A stretch of 64,000 bases of DNA, from positions 1 to 64,000 of IMG/VR virus record IMGVR_UViG_3300012208_000004; one strand, given 5' to 3'. This document shows, piece by piece, positions 54,902-62,254 of the stretch; the stretch's first letter is position 1; each line of letters begins with the position of its first letter. The DNA is from a virus. A program made the position numbers and the translations under genes. The notes under the pieces are model-generated. The model searched no databases, had not been told where the DNA came from, and worked only from the letters and a program-made list of their open reading frames with translations.

Positions 54902-55365
54902 AAAACATTGCACTACTCCTACTCTTGCTCTCCTTTGCTGGATGCACCACATCATCATCCTTACAGGTAGCGGCACACTGTATGGCGTACAACGGACTAC
55001 CGGACAAACATTGTACGCCAGGAGCAGTATTCCCCAACGTGACAGCTACCCAAGTCTGCACTCCAGGATACGCTAACTCAGTTCGCAATGTGCCACAAAG
55101 CGAGAAAAACAAGGTGTATCAGGAGTACGGCATTGCACATCACAGCACGGGTCAGTATGAGATCGACCACTTGATATCGCTCGAGTTGGGAGGTTCAAAT
55201 GATCTCAAGAACCTCTGGCCCGAATCAGCACTGCCCAAACCAGGCTTTCACGAAAAAGACAAGATAGAAGACTACCTGCATAAACAAGTATGTAGCGGTA
55301 AAATGACACTCAAGCAGGCGCAAATTGAGATTGCAGATAATTGGGAGTTGGTCGTTATTCAATAA
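54898..55365 (+). CDS. Exported HNH nuclease lipoprotein
   Basis: A 155-residue protein. ATG 54898 overlaps the MuF-like stop. Signal MKNIALLLLLLSFAGC with lipobox Cys at about 16. The mature part has conserved Cys-containing VCTPGYANSVRNV and an HNH core YEIDHLISLELGGSNDLKNLW, with N-E-x-D-H and downstream Asn. As a surface-anchored nuclease it could cut incoming DNA or act in superinfection exclusion. That role is inferred. Confidence 0.7.
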   Translation: MKNIALLLLLLSFAGCTTSSSLQVAAHCMAYNGLPDKHCTPGAVFPNVTATQVCTPGYANSVRNVPQSEKNKVYQEYGIAHHSTGQYEIDHLISLELGGSNDLKNLWPESALPKPGFHEKDKIEDYLHKQVCSGKMTLKQAQIEIADNWELVVIQ

Positions 55366-55405
55366 AAAAAGAGAAGCCTAGACGCAAAAGAAAAGAGTCA
55401 TTTCT

Positions 55406-55564
55406 ATGGCTATGAAACGGAAGAAAACCATTGTCTATCAGGTAAAAGTGATAGGCAAACCAGGTCACGGACTCAGGACACCCATCTACGATGACGCACT
55501 CCGCGCCCAAAGAATACTTGAGAAGCTATACCCAAAGGTCAAAATTATCAAAAATTGGGTATAG
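55406..55564 (+). CDS. Small basic 52-residue protein
   Basis: ATG 55406 to TAG 55562-55564. Basic N-terminus (MAMKRKKTIVYQ) and helix (DDALRAQRILEKLY). SD is weak (AAAGAG). A terminator follows directly, which supports a real gene. Confidence 0.5.
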   Translation: MAMKRKKTIVYQVKVIGKPGHGLRTPIYDDALRAQRILEKLYPKVKIIKNWV

Positions 55565-55575
55565 TGCCCACACAC

Positions 55576-55622
55576 AAAAGAGCAGCTCCGGTTATCCTTG
55601 TCCGGTTGCTGCTCTTTTGTTT
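55576..55622 (+). terminator. Rho-independent terminator
   Basis: AAAAGAGCAGC (55576-55586) pairs with GCTGCTCTTTT (55608-55618), with an inner CCGG pair, followed by GTTTTTC. Confidence 0.8.
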
Positions 55623-55949
55623 TTCGGAGATTGTCAATACTAATGGCTTCAAGTACTCTCTAGAGATATGAGAAGTATAACACAAAAGAAAACCACCACT
55701 CCTCGGCTCGATAAAAAAGAGTGATGGCTTCCCTAGTTGATCTAAAACTATCACCAGTATATCACACTTTCATACTTGCTCCACAATGACCATATTTGCT
55801 CACCAGAACGTCAACACGTAGCTTTGCCCACAGACAATGAGTATTTGGATATCTCCCTTTTCAATCCTCACAAAAGCGATTGTAGCGACACGACTTCCCC
55901 ATGCAAGGGGTGACATCCCACTATAGAATGGTGACTTGTATACAGTAAT
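55623..55949. other. Non-coding gap
   Basis: No convincing gene. It contains a hairpin (55693-55701 with 55719-55727) whose T tract is only on the minus strand, and a palindromic repeat copy at 55897-55910 (CCCCATGCAAGGGG). Confidence 0.5.
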
Positions 55950-55978
55950 TTGCAAAGTGGTCAATACTGTGTTATATT
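55950..55978 (+). promoter_or_regulatory. Promoter of the RHH/DinG operon
   Basis: TTGCAA (55950-55955), 17 bp, TATATT (55973-55978). The spacer contains CAATACTGT, the reverse complement of the ACAGTATTG seen in the promoters at 39037 and 47690, and ACAGTA is just upstream (55942-55947), making an inverted pair. Confidence 0.6.
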
Positions 55979-56018
55979 GTGACTATCAGTGTTGCAAATA
56001 TTAGAAAGGATAGAGACA

Positions 56019-56204
56019 ATGGCTAGAACAAAAAATCCAGCTACAGAACAGACAGTAACACGATCCATCCGACTCCCTGTAAATCTTATTGTGCAAATAG
56101 AACAACTGGCATCAAATGATGATCGATCAGTTAATTGGAAAGTTGTCCACATGCTTCGAAATCAACTGGAGCAAGAAAAGAAAGTGCAAGTCAAGAAAGG
56201 ATAG
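56019..56204 (+). CDS. Ribbon-helix-helix regulator 2
   Basis: A 61-residue protein. ATG 56019 follows AAAGGATAGAG. TVTRSIRLPVNLIVQIEQLA and RSVNWKVVHMLRNQL are the RHH strand and helices. It precedes the helicase gene and may autoregulate via the ACAGTA/TACTGT pair. Confidence 0.7.
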   Translation: MARTKNPATEQTVTRSIRLPVNLIVQIEQLASNDDRSVNWKVVHMLRNQLEQEKKVQVKKG

Positions 56205-56211
56205 ATCCATC

Positions 56212-58248
56212 ATGAATTATGATGATAGTCAGGCAGTTCAAGATTTTAAAATGGGAGGGGTATTTTCCCGTCTCAAAATTGGATATCAAGAAAGACCTTC
56301 TCAAATTGATATGGTTAGAGTCGTAGTAGAATGCATTCGAGAGGGCAGAAGTGCAGTTATAGAAGCCCCAACAGGTACAGGCAAAAGTTTTGCATACCTT
56401 GATCCTATAGTACACGAAGCGTCAAAAGCAGAAAAAGTAACTGTTATCAGCACATCTAACAAAGCACTACAAGCACAGATATTCGATAAGGATATCCCAT
56501 TCATCCAGACAAACGTGCATGATTTTAAAGCGGCATTGCTCAAAGGGATGAATAACTTTCTGTGTCTGGAAAGACTAGAAGAATTCAAGCAAGAATGGCC
56601 TATGCTCATTGATGCAGACTTCCAACGGCTTGAAATAGAGCTTAGAAACAAGAGCGGCGATTTTGAAAAGCTCTCAAGACAACACGACGTTCAACTAAAG
56701 ATCAATGGGCATACAGATGAATGCATTGGGAAAGACTGCTCTCAATATGCAGACTGCTTCTACTACAAAATGAAAGAAGCAGCAAAAAATGCAAGTGTTA
56801 TTGTCACAAATCACACCATCCTCCTAATGGATATTGCCCTTGGAGGCAGACTACTGCCAGCATACGACGTTCTCGTCATTGACGAATCCCACAATCTCGA
56901 AAAGGAAGCGCAAGAAGTCTTTTCAGCAAAAATAACTGTAGGACGTTTTTTGTCACTGGCAAATAATCAGCTTGTAAAAGACGTAACAAATCCCAGTGAT
57001 CTTGATGAAGTAAAAGCAGAAACCTCTGAACTATTCGAGAATGTCAGTGATCTCTTCAGTCATTCCCCTAAAGACAAAATAACACTGAGTAACGCATTTC
57101 TTGAAAGTATCGAGGAAACAAGCTCAAATCTTGCAGGACTCATCAAAGGTCTTTCGTACGCATTCGATGAAGAAGTAAAAAACTTGACCGGACTCTTCAT
57201 AGACGATGAAGATTTTGAAAGCACACTCAAAAGTCTTGGGAAAGCAACAAGAGAAAAAGCAGCTAAATACAGAAAGCTCCATGATCGAGCTTTAAAATTA
57301 GCTCGTGACGTTCGTGATGTCTGCACAATTGAGTCAAACGAATACGCCTACTACGCATCCAGAAAGAAAAACAAACAAGGGAAAGATGTATTTGAACTTG
57401 CATGCACACCCCTAAATGTAAGTCAAATCCTTGGAGAACGTTTGTTTAATGGGGGAAAGATAATAATCTGCACATCAGCTACTATCACATCAGCCAACAG
57501 TAAAAGCATTGACACGTTCAATTCTTTCACCGATCGGGTAGGAATGGAACCGGACATCTCAAAAGCACTTCCATCTGTTTTTGACTACCAAAAAAATGCC
57601 CTTTTCTACTTTCCCACTGACATTGCCCAACCAATCTGGAACAAGGAAGAAAGCCAAATCCGCTATGAAAAAGAAATAGCGGCACGCATGCAACAACTTG
57701 TAGAATATTCAGGAGGACGCGCTTTTCTCTTGTTCACTAGCAACAAGATGATGAATGCAGTCCACCGTCAATTAAGAGTGCCATACCCAGTACTCAAACA
57801 AGGCGACTTGCCCAAATCTGAAATGATTAGACGGTTCAAACAAGAGCCAAGCGTACTGCTAGGTGTAGCATCGTTCTGGGAAGGCGTTGATATAGCTGGA
57901 GAAGCTCTTTCACTCCTGGTTATTGACAAGCTTCCCTTTGAACCCCCTGACGATCCTATCGGACAAGGAACAGTCAACCTTATCAAACAACGCATGGGAA
58001 ATGAGTGGGAAGAATATATTATCCCACGGGTAATCATCAAACTGAAGCAGGGAGTTGGAAGACTCATTCGTACCAATACAGATCGTGGTGTTGTAGCCAT
58101 ACTTGATGAAAGACTCTACAAAAAACGGTATGGCAAGCAAATACGAGCATCGCTACCTCCTGCTCCAATCACTAGTGATATAAATAATGTAGCAAACTTC
58201 TTTGGAATAGAAGTTGAGCAAGAATGGGATGAAGCTATTGGATGGTAA
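56212..58248 (+). CDS. dinG: DinG/XPD-like Fe-S helicase
   Basis: A 678-residue protein. Walker A IEAPTGTGKSFAYL (about 50), Fe-S region with Cys in NNFLCLER, CIGKDC and YADCFYY (about 110-185), DEAH-type VLVIDESHNLEKEA (about 220), and C-terminal motifs GVASFWEGVDIAG (about 550) and KQGVGRLIRTNTDRG (about 615). These enzymes unwind DNA 5' to 3' at damaged or R-loop structures. In a phage it probably aids replication restart. ATG 56212 with SD AAAGGATAGA. Confidence 0.85.
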   Translation: MNYDDSQAVQDFKMGGVFSRLKIGYQERPSQIDMVRVVVECIREGRSAVIEAPTGTGKSFAYLDPIVHEASKAEKVTVISTSNKALQAQIFDKDIPFIQTNVHDFKAALLKGMNNFLCLERLEEFKQEWPMLIDADFQRLEIELRNKSGDFEKLSRQHDVQLKINGHTDECIGKDCSQYADCFYYKMKEAAKNASVIVTNHTILLMDIALGGRLLPAYDVLVIDESHNLEKEAQEVFSAKITVGRFLSLANNQLVKDVTNPSDLDEVKAETSELFENVSDLFSHSPKDKITLSNAFLESIEETSSNLAGLIKGLSYAFDEEVKNLTGLFIDDEDFESTLKSLGKATREKAAKYRKLHDRALKLARDVRDVCTIESNEYAYYASRKKNKQGKDVFELACTPLNVSQILGERLFNGGKIIICTSATITSANSKSIDTFNSFTDRVGMEPDISKALPSVFDYQKNALFYFPTDIAQPIWNKEESQIRYEKEIAARMQQLVEYSGGRAFLLFTSNKMMNAVHRQLRVPYPVLKQGDLPKSEMIRRFKQEPSVLLGVASFWEGVDIAGEALSLLVIDKLPFEPPDDPIGQGTVNLIKQRMGNEWEEYIIPRVIIKLKQGVGRLIRTNTDRGVVAILDERLYKKRYGKQIRASLPPAPITSDINNVANFFGIEVEQEWDEAIGW

Positions 58249-58318
58249 AAATTTTTACCTGAGAACGGTGTGTATTATTGTGTAGTATGGATCATTTTTG
58301 AAAGTTGACAAAAAGAAG

Positions 58319-58361
58319 GGCTAGCGACAATCCTGTTAAAATTAGCGCTAGCCTCTTTTTA
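58319..58361 (+). terminator. Rho-independent terminator
   Basis: GGCTAGCG (58319-58326) pairs with CGCTAGCC (58346-58353), loop 19 nt, followed by TCTTTTT. Ends the DinG-like gene. Confidence 0.7.
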
Positions 58362-58472
58362 TTCTTAGTAGCATCAGTTAGAAGTAGTATAGCAAACAAT
58401 CACAACACTGTCAACAAGACGGGTATTTTGTCTCTTTTTGTATCACTTCTAACTGGAGTAGGAAATAGAGCG

Positions 58473-60182
58473 ATGGCAATAATGATAGAGCAGGAAACAA
58501 CAGTAGATTATGACTCGCTAGCAAAAACCTGTATCCTTGGACTGAGAAATGGAAAAATACCAGAATGGCCGGAAAGTGGATTTGGAGATTTCTGGGAACC
58601 AATCATCGCTGAAATTGAACGCTACTCACGCAAATGCAAAAGCAATACAGGGCTCGTCACTGGCAAAATTGAGAGCATGTATGATACCTATCCTGAGCTC
58701 AAAAAATTGCTTGCGCCTAGAATCCCCGTGCAAGGGGGAATGCCACAACAGGAGGAACTTCCAACGTGTCCGCCGTTACCTGATCATCTCCAGTATCCAC
58801 CAGAACTAGCTGCTAGTGCGTGCAAATGGCTAGATGACTACATTGCATTTTCCAAGAAATGGAGCCCAAGGGCACATGATAGCTATCATGAGTGTGTCGC
58901 CATGGCATTACTCTCAACGGTAGCTGGACGCCGTGTGTCACTCTCTTACGGCGATATGGAGTACACTCCACTTTTCATAGCGCTTGTTGGCCCCACCACA
59001 CTATTCGTGAAAAGTACCACACTCAAACTTTACAATGGATTACTTCATGCCGCCGGACTTGATTGGTTATTGGGCGCGAACATCATCACTCCGCAAAAGC
59101 TCCTCTCCAATATGTCAGGTCGGACACTGCCATCGAACTGGGAAGAATTAGACGAGGATCAACAAACACGCATTAAAAAGCGACTAGCCATGGCCGCGCA
59201 AGTGGGATGGTGCTATGACGAATTTGGTATGCAGCTCGATTCCATGGTCAAGGAAAATGGCATTATGGCCGAATTTAAAGGTTTGCTTCGACTCCTGCAC
59301 GACTGTAAACCAGTATTTGAATATGACACGCATAGACGCGGGCTCGAACGCATTGAAAAACCATACCTATCTCTCGTTGCCAGTTTAACACTAGCTGATA
59401 TTCGGCCATACGCGGAAAAGGGTAATAAGTTTTACCGAGATGGACTATTCGCTCGTTTCCTCTTTTCTTGTCCTCCCAAAGGGACCAAATCCAAACGGGA
59501 CCAGTTCCCAAAGGAAAAGCTTACCTACCCAACTGATCTCATTAGTCCCCTTGCAAGGTGGCATTATTGGCTAGGAGAACCTGAAGTCACCATTGATGAT
59601 GATTATGGGAAGGACAACAAAACAGTTATCAAGCGAACTATTCGCGTTCTCAAAGAACTGCCAGAACAAGAATGCATCCTACCCGATGAAATTAGAGACC
59701 ATATCATTGCCTATGAAAACGCTTTGAAAGATATGATGGAAGCTGAAAATAATCCCGTGCCGGAAGATCTCTTTGGAAGCTATGGACGCTTCCATATGCA
59801 GGCTATCCACATTTGCATGCTACTAGCAAGCTTCGATAACCAGGGACACATCGAATTAAGACACTGGGCACGCGCTAGGCAATTCATCGAAAGTCGGCGG
59901 GAAGAATTACACGGCATGTACATACAAACCAATACAGCCGATGATGACAAAGAATCCTATGAAGATAAAGAAGGAAAGCTGGAGGATTTCATCCTCCAAA
60001 AAATGACAGAACTTGCCGACAAAGGGAATGAATGGGTAACTGCTTCTGTTCTCTACGCTTACATGAAAAAATCCTCAAGAGAGAAAATAGAGGACAAACT
60101 AAAACGATTAACCAAACAAGGAATACTTGAAATAGAACAAACAAAACGAGCTGCAAAGTTTAAACTCTCATTTGAAGAGTAA
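58473..60182 (+). CDS. DUF3987-type replication ATPase
   Basis: A 569-residue protein. ATG 58473 has AGGAAA upstream; the longer frame from 58305 would include the terminator. The central ATPase (about 125-330) has a modified P-loop GPTTLFVKSTT, where the usual Gly before Lys is Val, and a Walker B-like VGWCYDEFG. A C-terminal helix-rich part ends with a winged-helix-like module (WVTASVLYAYMKKSSREKIE). DUF3987 proteins serve as replication initiators or helicase-like proteins in mobile elements. Next to the iteron array it is the best Rep candidate. Confidence 0.65.
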   Translation: MAIMIEQETTVDYDSLAKTCILGLRNGKIPEWPESGFGDFWEPIIAEIERYSRKCKSNTGLVTGKIESMYDTYPELKKLLAPRIPVQGGMPQQEELPTCPPLPDHLQYPPELAASACKWLDDYIAFSKKWSPRAHDSYHECVAMALLSTVAGRRVSLSYGDMEYTPLFIALVGPTTLFVKSTTLKLYNGLLHAAGLDWLLGANIITPQKLLSNMSGRTLPSNWEELDEDQQTRIKKRLAMAAQVGWCYDEFGMQLDSMVKENGIMAEFKGLLRLLHDCKPVFEYDTHRRGLERIEKPYLSLVASLTLADIRPYAEKGNKFYRDGLFARFLFSCPPKGTKSKRDQFPKEKLTYPTDLISPLARWHYWLGEPEVTIDDDYGKDNKTVIKRTIRVLKELPEQECILPDEIRDHIIAYENALKDMMEAENNPVPEDLFGSYGRFHMQAIHICMLLASFDNQGHIELRHWARARQFIESRREELHGMYIQTNTADDDKESYEDKEGKLEDFILQKMTELADKGNEWVTASVLYAYMKKSSREKIEDKLKRLTKQGILEIEQTKRAAKFKLSFEE

Positions 60183-60222
60183 AAGTAAACTTAGAAAACT
60201 TAGAAGAAGTATAGAAACATTC

Positions 60223-60255
60223 ATAGCCTCTGAAGCGGCTTCAGAGGCTATTTTA
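60223..60255 (+). terminator. Strong Rho-independent terminator
   Basis: ATAGCCTCTGAAG (60223-60235) and CTTCAGAGGCTAT (60239-60251), perfect 13-bp stem, 3-nt loop, then TTTAT. Ends the DUF3987 gene inside the iteron region. Confidence 0.85.
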
Positions 60256-60308
60256 TGAGTAACTTAGAAACTTAGAACTTAGAAAAAACCTTAGAGTTAC
60301 AAAATTTC

Positions 60309-60512
60309 ACCCTGCAAGGGGGGTATGAGATGGCTTGTGTCCTTGTTCTAAGACTTTCTAAGTTCTTTCTAAGATAGAGTGATCGTGTTGTCCTTACAAA
60401 TATAGCTATATAACAACTTAGAAATATTTGAGCTTAGTTTTAAAAAAATAAATATTTTCTAAGTTCTAAGTTTCTAAGTTACTATAGGGATACCCTACCC
60501 CCCTGCATGGGG
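60309..60512 (+). repeat. Two palindromic repeats in the origin region
   Basis: CCCTGCAAGGGGGG (about 60310-60323) and CCCCCCTGCATGGGG (about 60498-60512), both diverged in the centre, flank the inverted part of the iteron array. Confidence 0.6.
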
Positions 60513-60593
60513 TATGCATGCATTAGATACATTGACGATTTCTAAATTTTCTAAGTTATTCTAGGTTTTTTATTGTTTATGAATACTATCCGA

Positions 60594-60607
60594 CATTTTG
60601 CAAAATG
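60594..60607 (+). promoter_or_regulatory. Second copy of palindrome CATTTTGCAAAATG
   Basis: Identical to 8775-8788. It lies between the iteron array and the split tRNA. Confidence 0.45.
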
Positions 60608-60664
60608 CTCAATACAGGTAGAACAGTTGCAACATATTTATTGATGTGCTACGTTTTCACTATC

Positions 60665-60704
60665 GTTCCCGTAGCTCAGTGGATAGAGCACCGGTCTCCG
60701 GAAC
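60665..60704 (+). tRNA. 5' half of a tRNA-Arg(CCG) gene
   Basis: Acceptor strand GTTCCCG (60665-60671), complete D arm (GCTC...GAGC, 60674-60689), anticodon strand CCGGT (60691-60695) and loop CTCCGGA (60696-60702). After 60704 the match to a tRNA stops. The missing half is present 80 nt away on the other strand. As it stands it cannot give a tRNA. Confidence 0.8.
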
Positions 60705-60827
60705 TTCGGGCAACCTAATATGTGTGTCTGGCAAACAAATATCCAAGATTTAGGGCTTGTAAACACTGCTTTTGAGCTCAAGTGTTCCCGACTGGAATCG
60801 AACCAGCGCACCCGGTTCCGGAGACCG
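60692..60827. repeat. 13-bp inverted repeat spanning the anticodon loop
   Basis: CGGTCTCCGGAAC (60692-60704) and its exact reverse complement (60815-60827). The centre TCCGGA is itself a palindrome, so a recombinase using it as overlap could not tell orientation. Inverting the segment between the repeats would join the two tRNA halves into a full gene. The tyrosine recombinase gene is 79 bp away. Confidence 0.75.
60784..60827 (-). tRNA. 3' half of a tRNA-Arg(CCG) gene, inverted
   Basis: On the minus strand: anticodon loop CTCCGGA, stem ACCGG, short variable region, T arm (GCTGG TTCGATT CCAGT) and acceptor strand CGGGAAC ending at 60784, followed by A as discriminator. No CCA is encoded. It pairs perfectly with the 5' half at 60665-60704: acceptor 7/7 and anticodon stem 5/5. 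It also looks like a typical attP tRNA segment beside an integrase gene. Confidence 0.8.
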
Positions 60828-60861
60828 CGAAAATATTTGTACAGCTTCACAAGCTGATCTA

Positions 60862-60876
60862 CCCCCTTGCAAGGTG
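60862..60876 (+). repeat. Palindromic repeat before integrase 2
   Basis: CCCCCTTGCAAGGTG, followed at once by the left arm (60876-60889) of the inverted repeat that brackets the recombinase and HTH genes. Confidence 0.7.
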
Positions 60877-60905
60877 ACGCTCAAACAAATGAAAGGTGAC
60901 CATGG

Positions 60906-62006
60906 ATGGCAAAGAATGTCAGGAAGATAAAAAAGCGTGAGGAGTCAGATGGTTTCTTAGTCCAGGAGGTCATTCAAGAATATTTAGTATCTCCTCACGT
61001 CAAAAATCTTAGTTCTCGTACTCAGGATGAATATCAACAGGAGTTAGGCGTCTTTTCTGATTGGTGTAAATGCCGTCAGATTGTCAATGAGAAGGGCAAG
61101 AGAACGGCTGTATTTGGTGAAGGTCTTATGCTTCACCAGATTGATCAATATAGCATTCAGCTCTTCTGTGAGCATCTTCAGGCTACCCACAAGCCGACAA
61201 AGAAAAGCCGATCTGAGATATCCAGTTACACGCTGGCTGGGTATGTCCGTGTGATTAAATCTTTCCTCAACTGGTGTCTGCTTGATCCTCAATATGGAAA
61301 TTACACAAGCTCGGCTGTTATCCAGCGAATTGAAAATCCGAAAGTGATAGAGACTATCATCGAAACCTTCTCTCCTGAGCAGATCCAGGCTTTATTTAAA
61401 GCGTGCGAGAAAGAAGAAAGCGAACATCTCCAGCTACGCGATAAAGCTATCCTTGCTATCCTGCTCGATTGTGGATTACGCGCGACTGAATGTATCACGC
61501 TAACCATAGGAAATGTGTCATTAGATACAAAAGATGCATACGTTCGTGTTTTAGGCAAAGGCAATAAGTGGGGAGAAGTTGGACTTGGGGAGCAAGCACG
61601 TAAATATGTGCAGAAGTATATTCGCGTGTTTCGCATTCCAACAATAGAATACGCGGTACAACAAAAGCATAAAAACCTATCAGATCGTCAATGCAAACAA
61701 ATAAGCTTAGAGGTTGTACAGTCGTCTCTGGTGTTTGTGAATAGGTATGGAGAGCAGTTAACAAAATCAGGACTTTGGAGAATTATCACGCGTTTGTCAG
61801 ATTGGGCAAGGATTGAAGGTGTACGGTGCTCACCTCACACATTTCGTCATACGTACGCGAAAATGTTTATGCAGAATGGAGGTGATATTTACACGCTTTC
61901 AAAGCTCCTTAGACACAATTCAATTAAAACAACCGAAGACTATCTTAAATCTCTCCAGCAAAGTGAAGCAAGGAAAGGGGCCAAGTCAGTACTGGATAAT
62001 TTGTAG
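60906..62006 (+). CDS. int: Tyrosine recombinase 2 (integrase)
   Basis: A 366-residue protein. ATG 60906 has AAAGGTGA 6 nt upstream. A core-binding SAM-like domain (about 20-140) precedes the catalytic domain: Arg I in DCGLRATECI (about 192), Lys in GKGNKWGEV (about 221), HxxR in PHTFRHTYAKMF (about 312), RHNSIKTT and nucleophile Tyr in EDYLKSL (about 348). The His of the second basic pair is present. Location beside the split tRNA-Arg marks it as the enzyme acting at the attachment site. Confidence 0.85.
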   Translation: MAKNVRKIKKREESDGFLVQEVIQEYLVSPHVKNLSSRTQDEYQQELGVFSDWCKCRQIVNEKGKRTAVFGEGLMLHQIDQYSIQLFCEHLQATHKPTKKSRSEISSYTLAGYVRVIKSFLNWCLLDPQYGNYTSSAVIQRIENPKVIETIIETFSPEQIQALFKACEKEESEHLQLRDKAILAILLDCGLRATECITLTIGNVSLDTKDAYVRVLGKGNKWGEVGLGEQARKYVQKYIRVFRIPTIEYAVQQKHKNLSDRQCKQISLEVVQSSLVFVNRYGEQLTKSGLWRIITRLSDWARIEGVRCSPHTFRHTYAKMFMQNGGDIYTLSKLLRHNSIKTTEDYLKSLQQSEARKGAKSVLDNL

Positions 62007-62011
62007 CACTA

Positions 62012-62040
62012 TTGTGTATTTACCATAAAAGTGGTATACT
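62012..62040 (+). promoter_or_regulatory. Promoter of the HTH gene
   Basis: TTGTGT (62012-62017), 17 bp, TATACT (62035-62040). It gives the HTH gene expression independent of the integrase gene. Confidence 0.6.
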
Positions 62041-62071
62041 TTCAAAAGTATTCATAAGGATGGTGTTACGC

Positions 62072-62254
62072 ATGCCTGATGCATCTAATGTTTCGTGTTT
62101 CATGACAGTGAAGGAAGTATCTCAGCATTTACGGTTGACTGAGAGGACGATTTACACCATGCTTGAAAATGGTGTCATTCCAGGTGTTCAGATTGGGCGC
62201 GTGTGGCGTATTGATCGTGAGCAGTTGGATCAAAAGTTGAGAGGGCAAAAGTAG
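62072..62254 (+). CDS. Excisionase-like HTH protein next to integrase
   Basis: A 60-residue protein. ATG 62072 lies about 8 nt after AAGGATGG. CFMTVKEVSQHLRLTERTIY then MLENGVIPGVQIGRVWRIDR is the classic HTH_17 excisionase pattern. It follows integrase 2 with its own promoter, the usual arrangement for a directionality factor. Confidence 0.75.
   Translation: MPDASNVSCFMTVKEVSQHLRLTERTIYTMLENGVIPGVQIGRVWRIDREQLDQKLRGQK

Larger units (their letters stand above)
60188..60567. repeat. Iteron-like array, candidate replication origin
   Basis: AACTTAGAA occurs directly at 60188, 60197, 60261, 60269, 60276 and 60415. Its complement TTCTAAGTT occurs at 60356, 60457, 60464, 60472 and 60549, with near-copies at 60346, 60367 and 60559. 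Three overlapping direct copies (60261-60284) mirror three overlapping inverted copies (60457-60480). Between them lies an AT-rich run (TTTTAAAAAAATAAATATTTT, about 60438-60458). This resembles a Rep-binding origin. Confidence 0.65.

Noticed and set aside
55692-55728. Terminator for a gene in the 55.6-56.0 kb gap
   Set aside because: The T tract is only on the minus strand and no convincing minus gene lies upstream of it.
60188-60567. CRISPR array reading of the short repeats
   Set aside because: Units are 9 bp, overlap, and occur in both orientations without spacers of constant size; no cas genes are present. The Cas4-like nuclease at 37086 is isolated.
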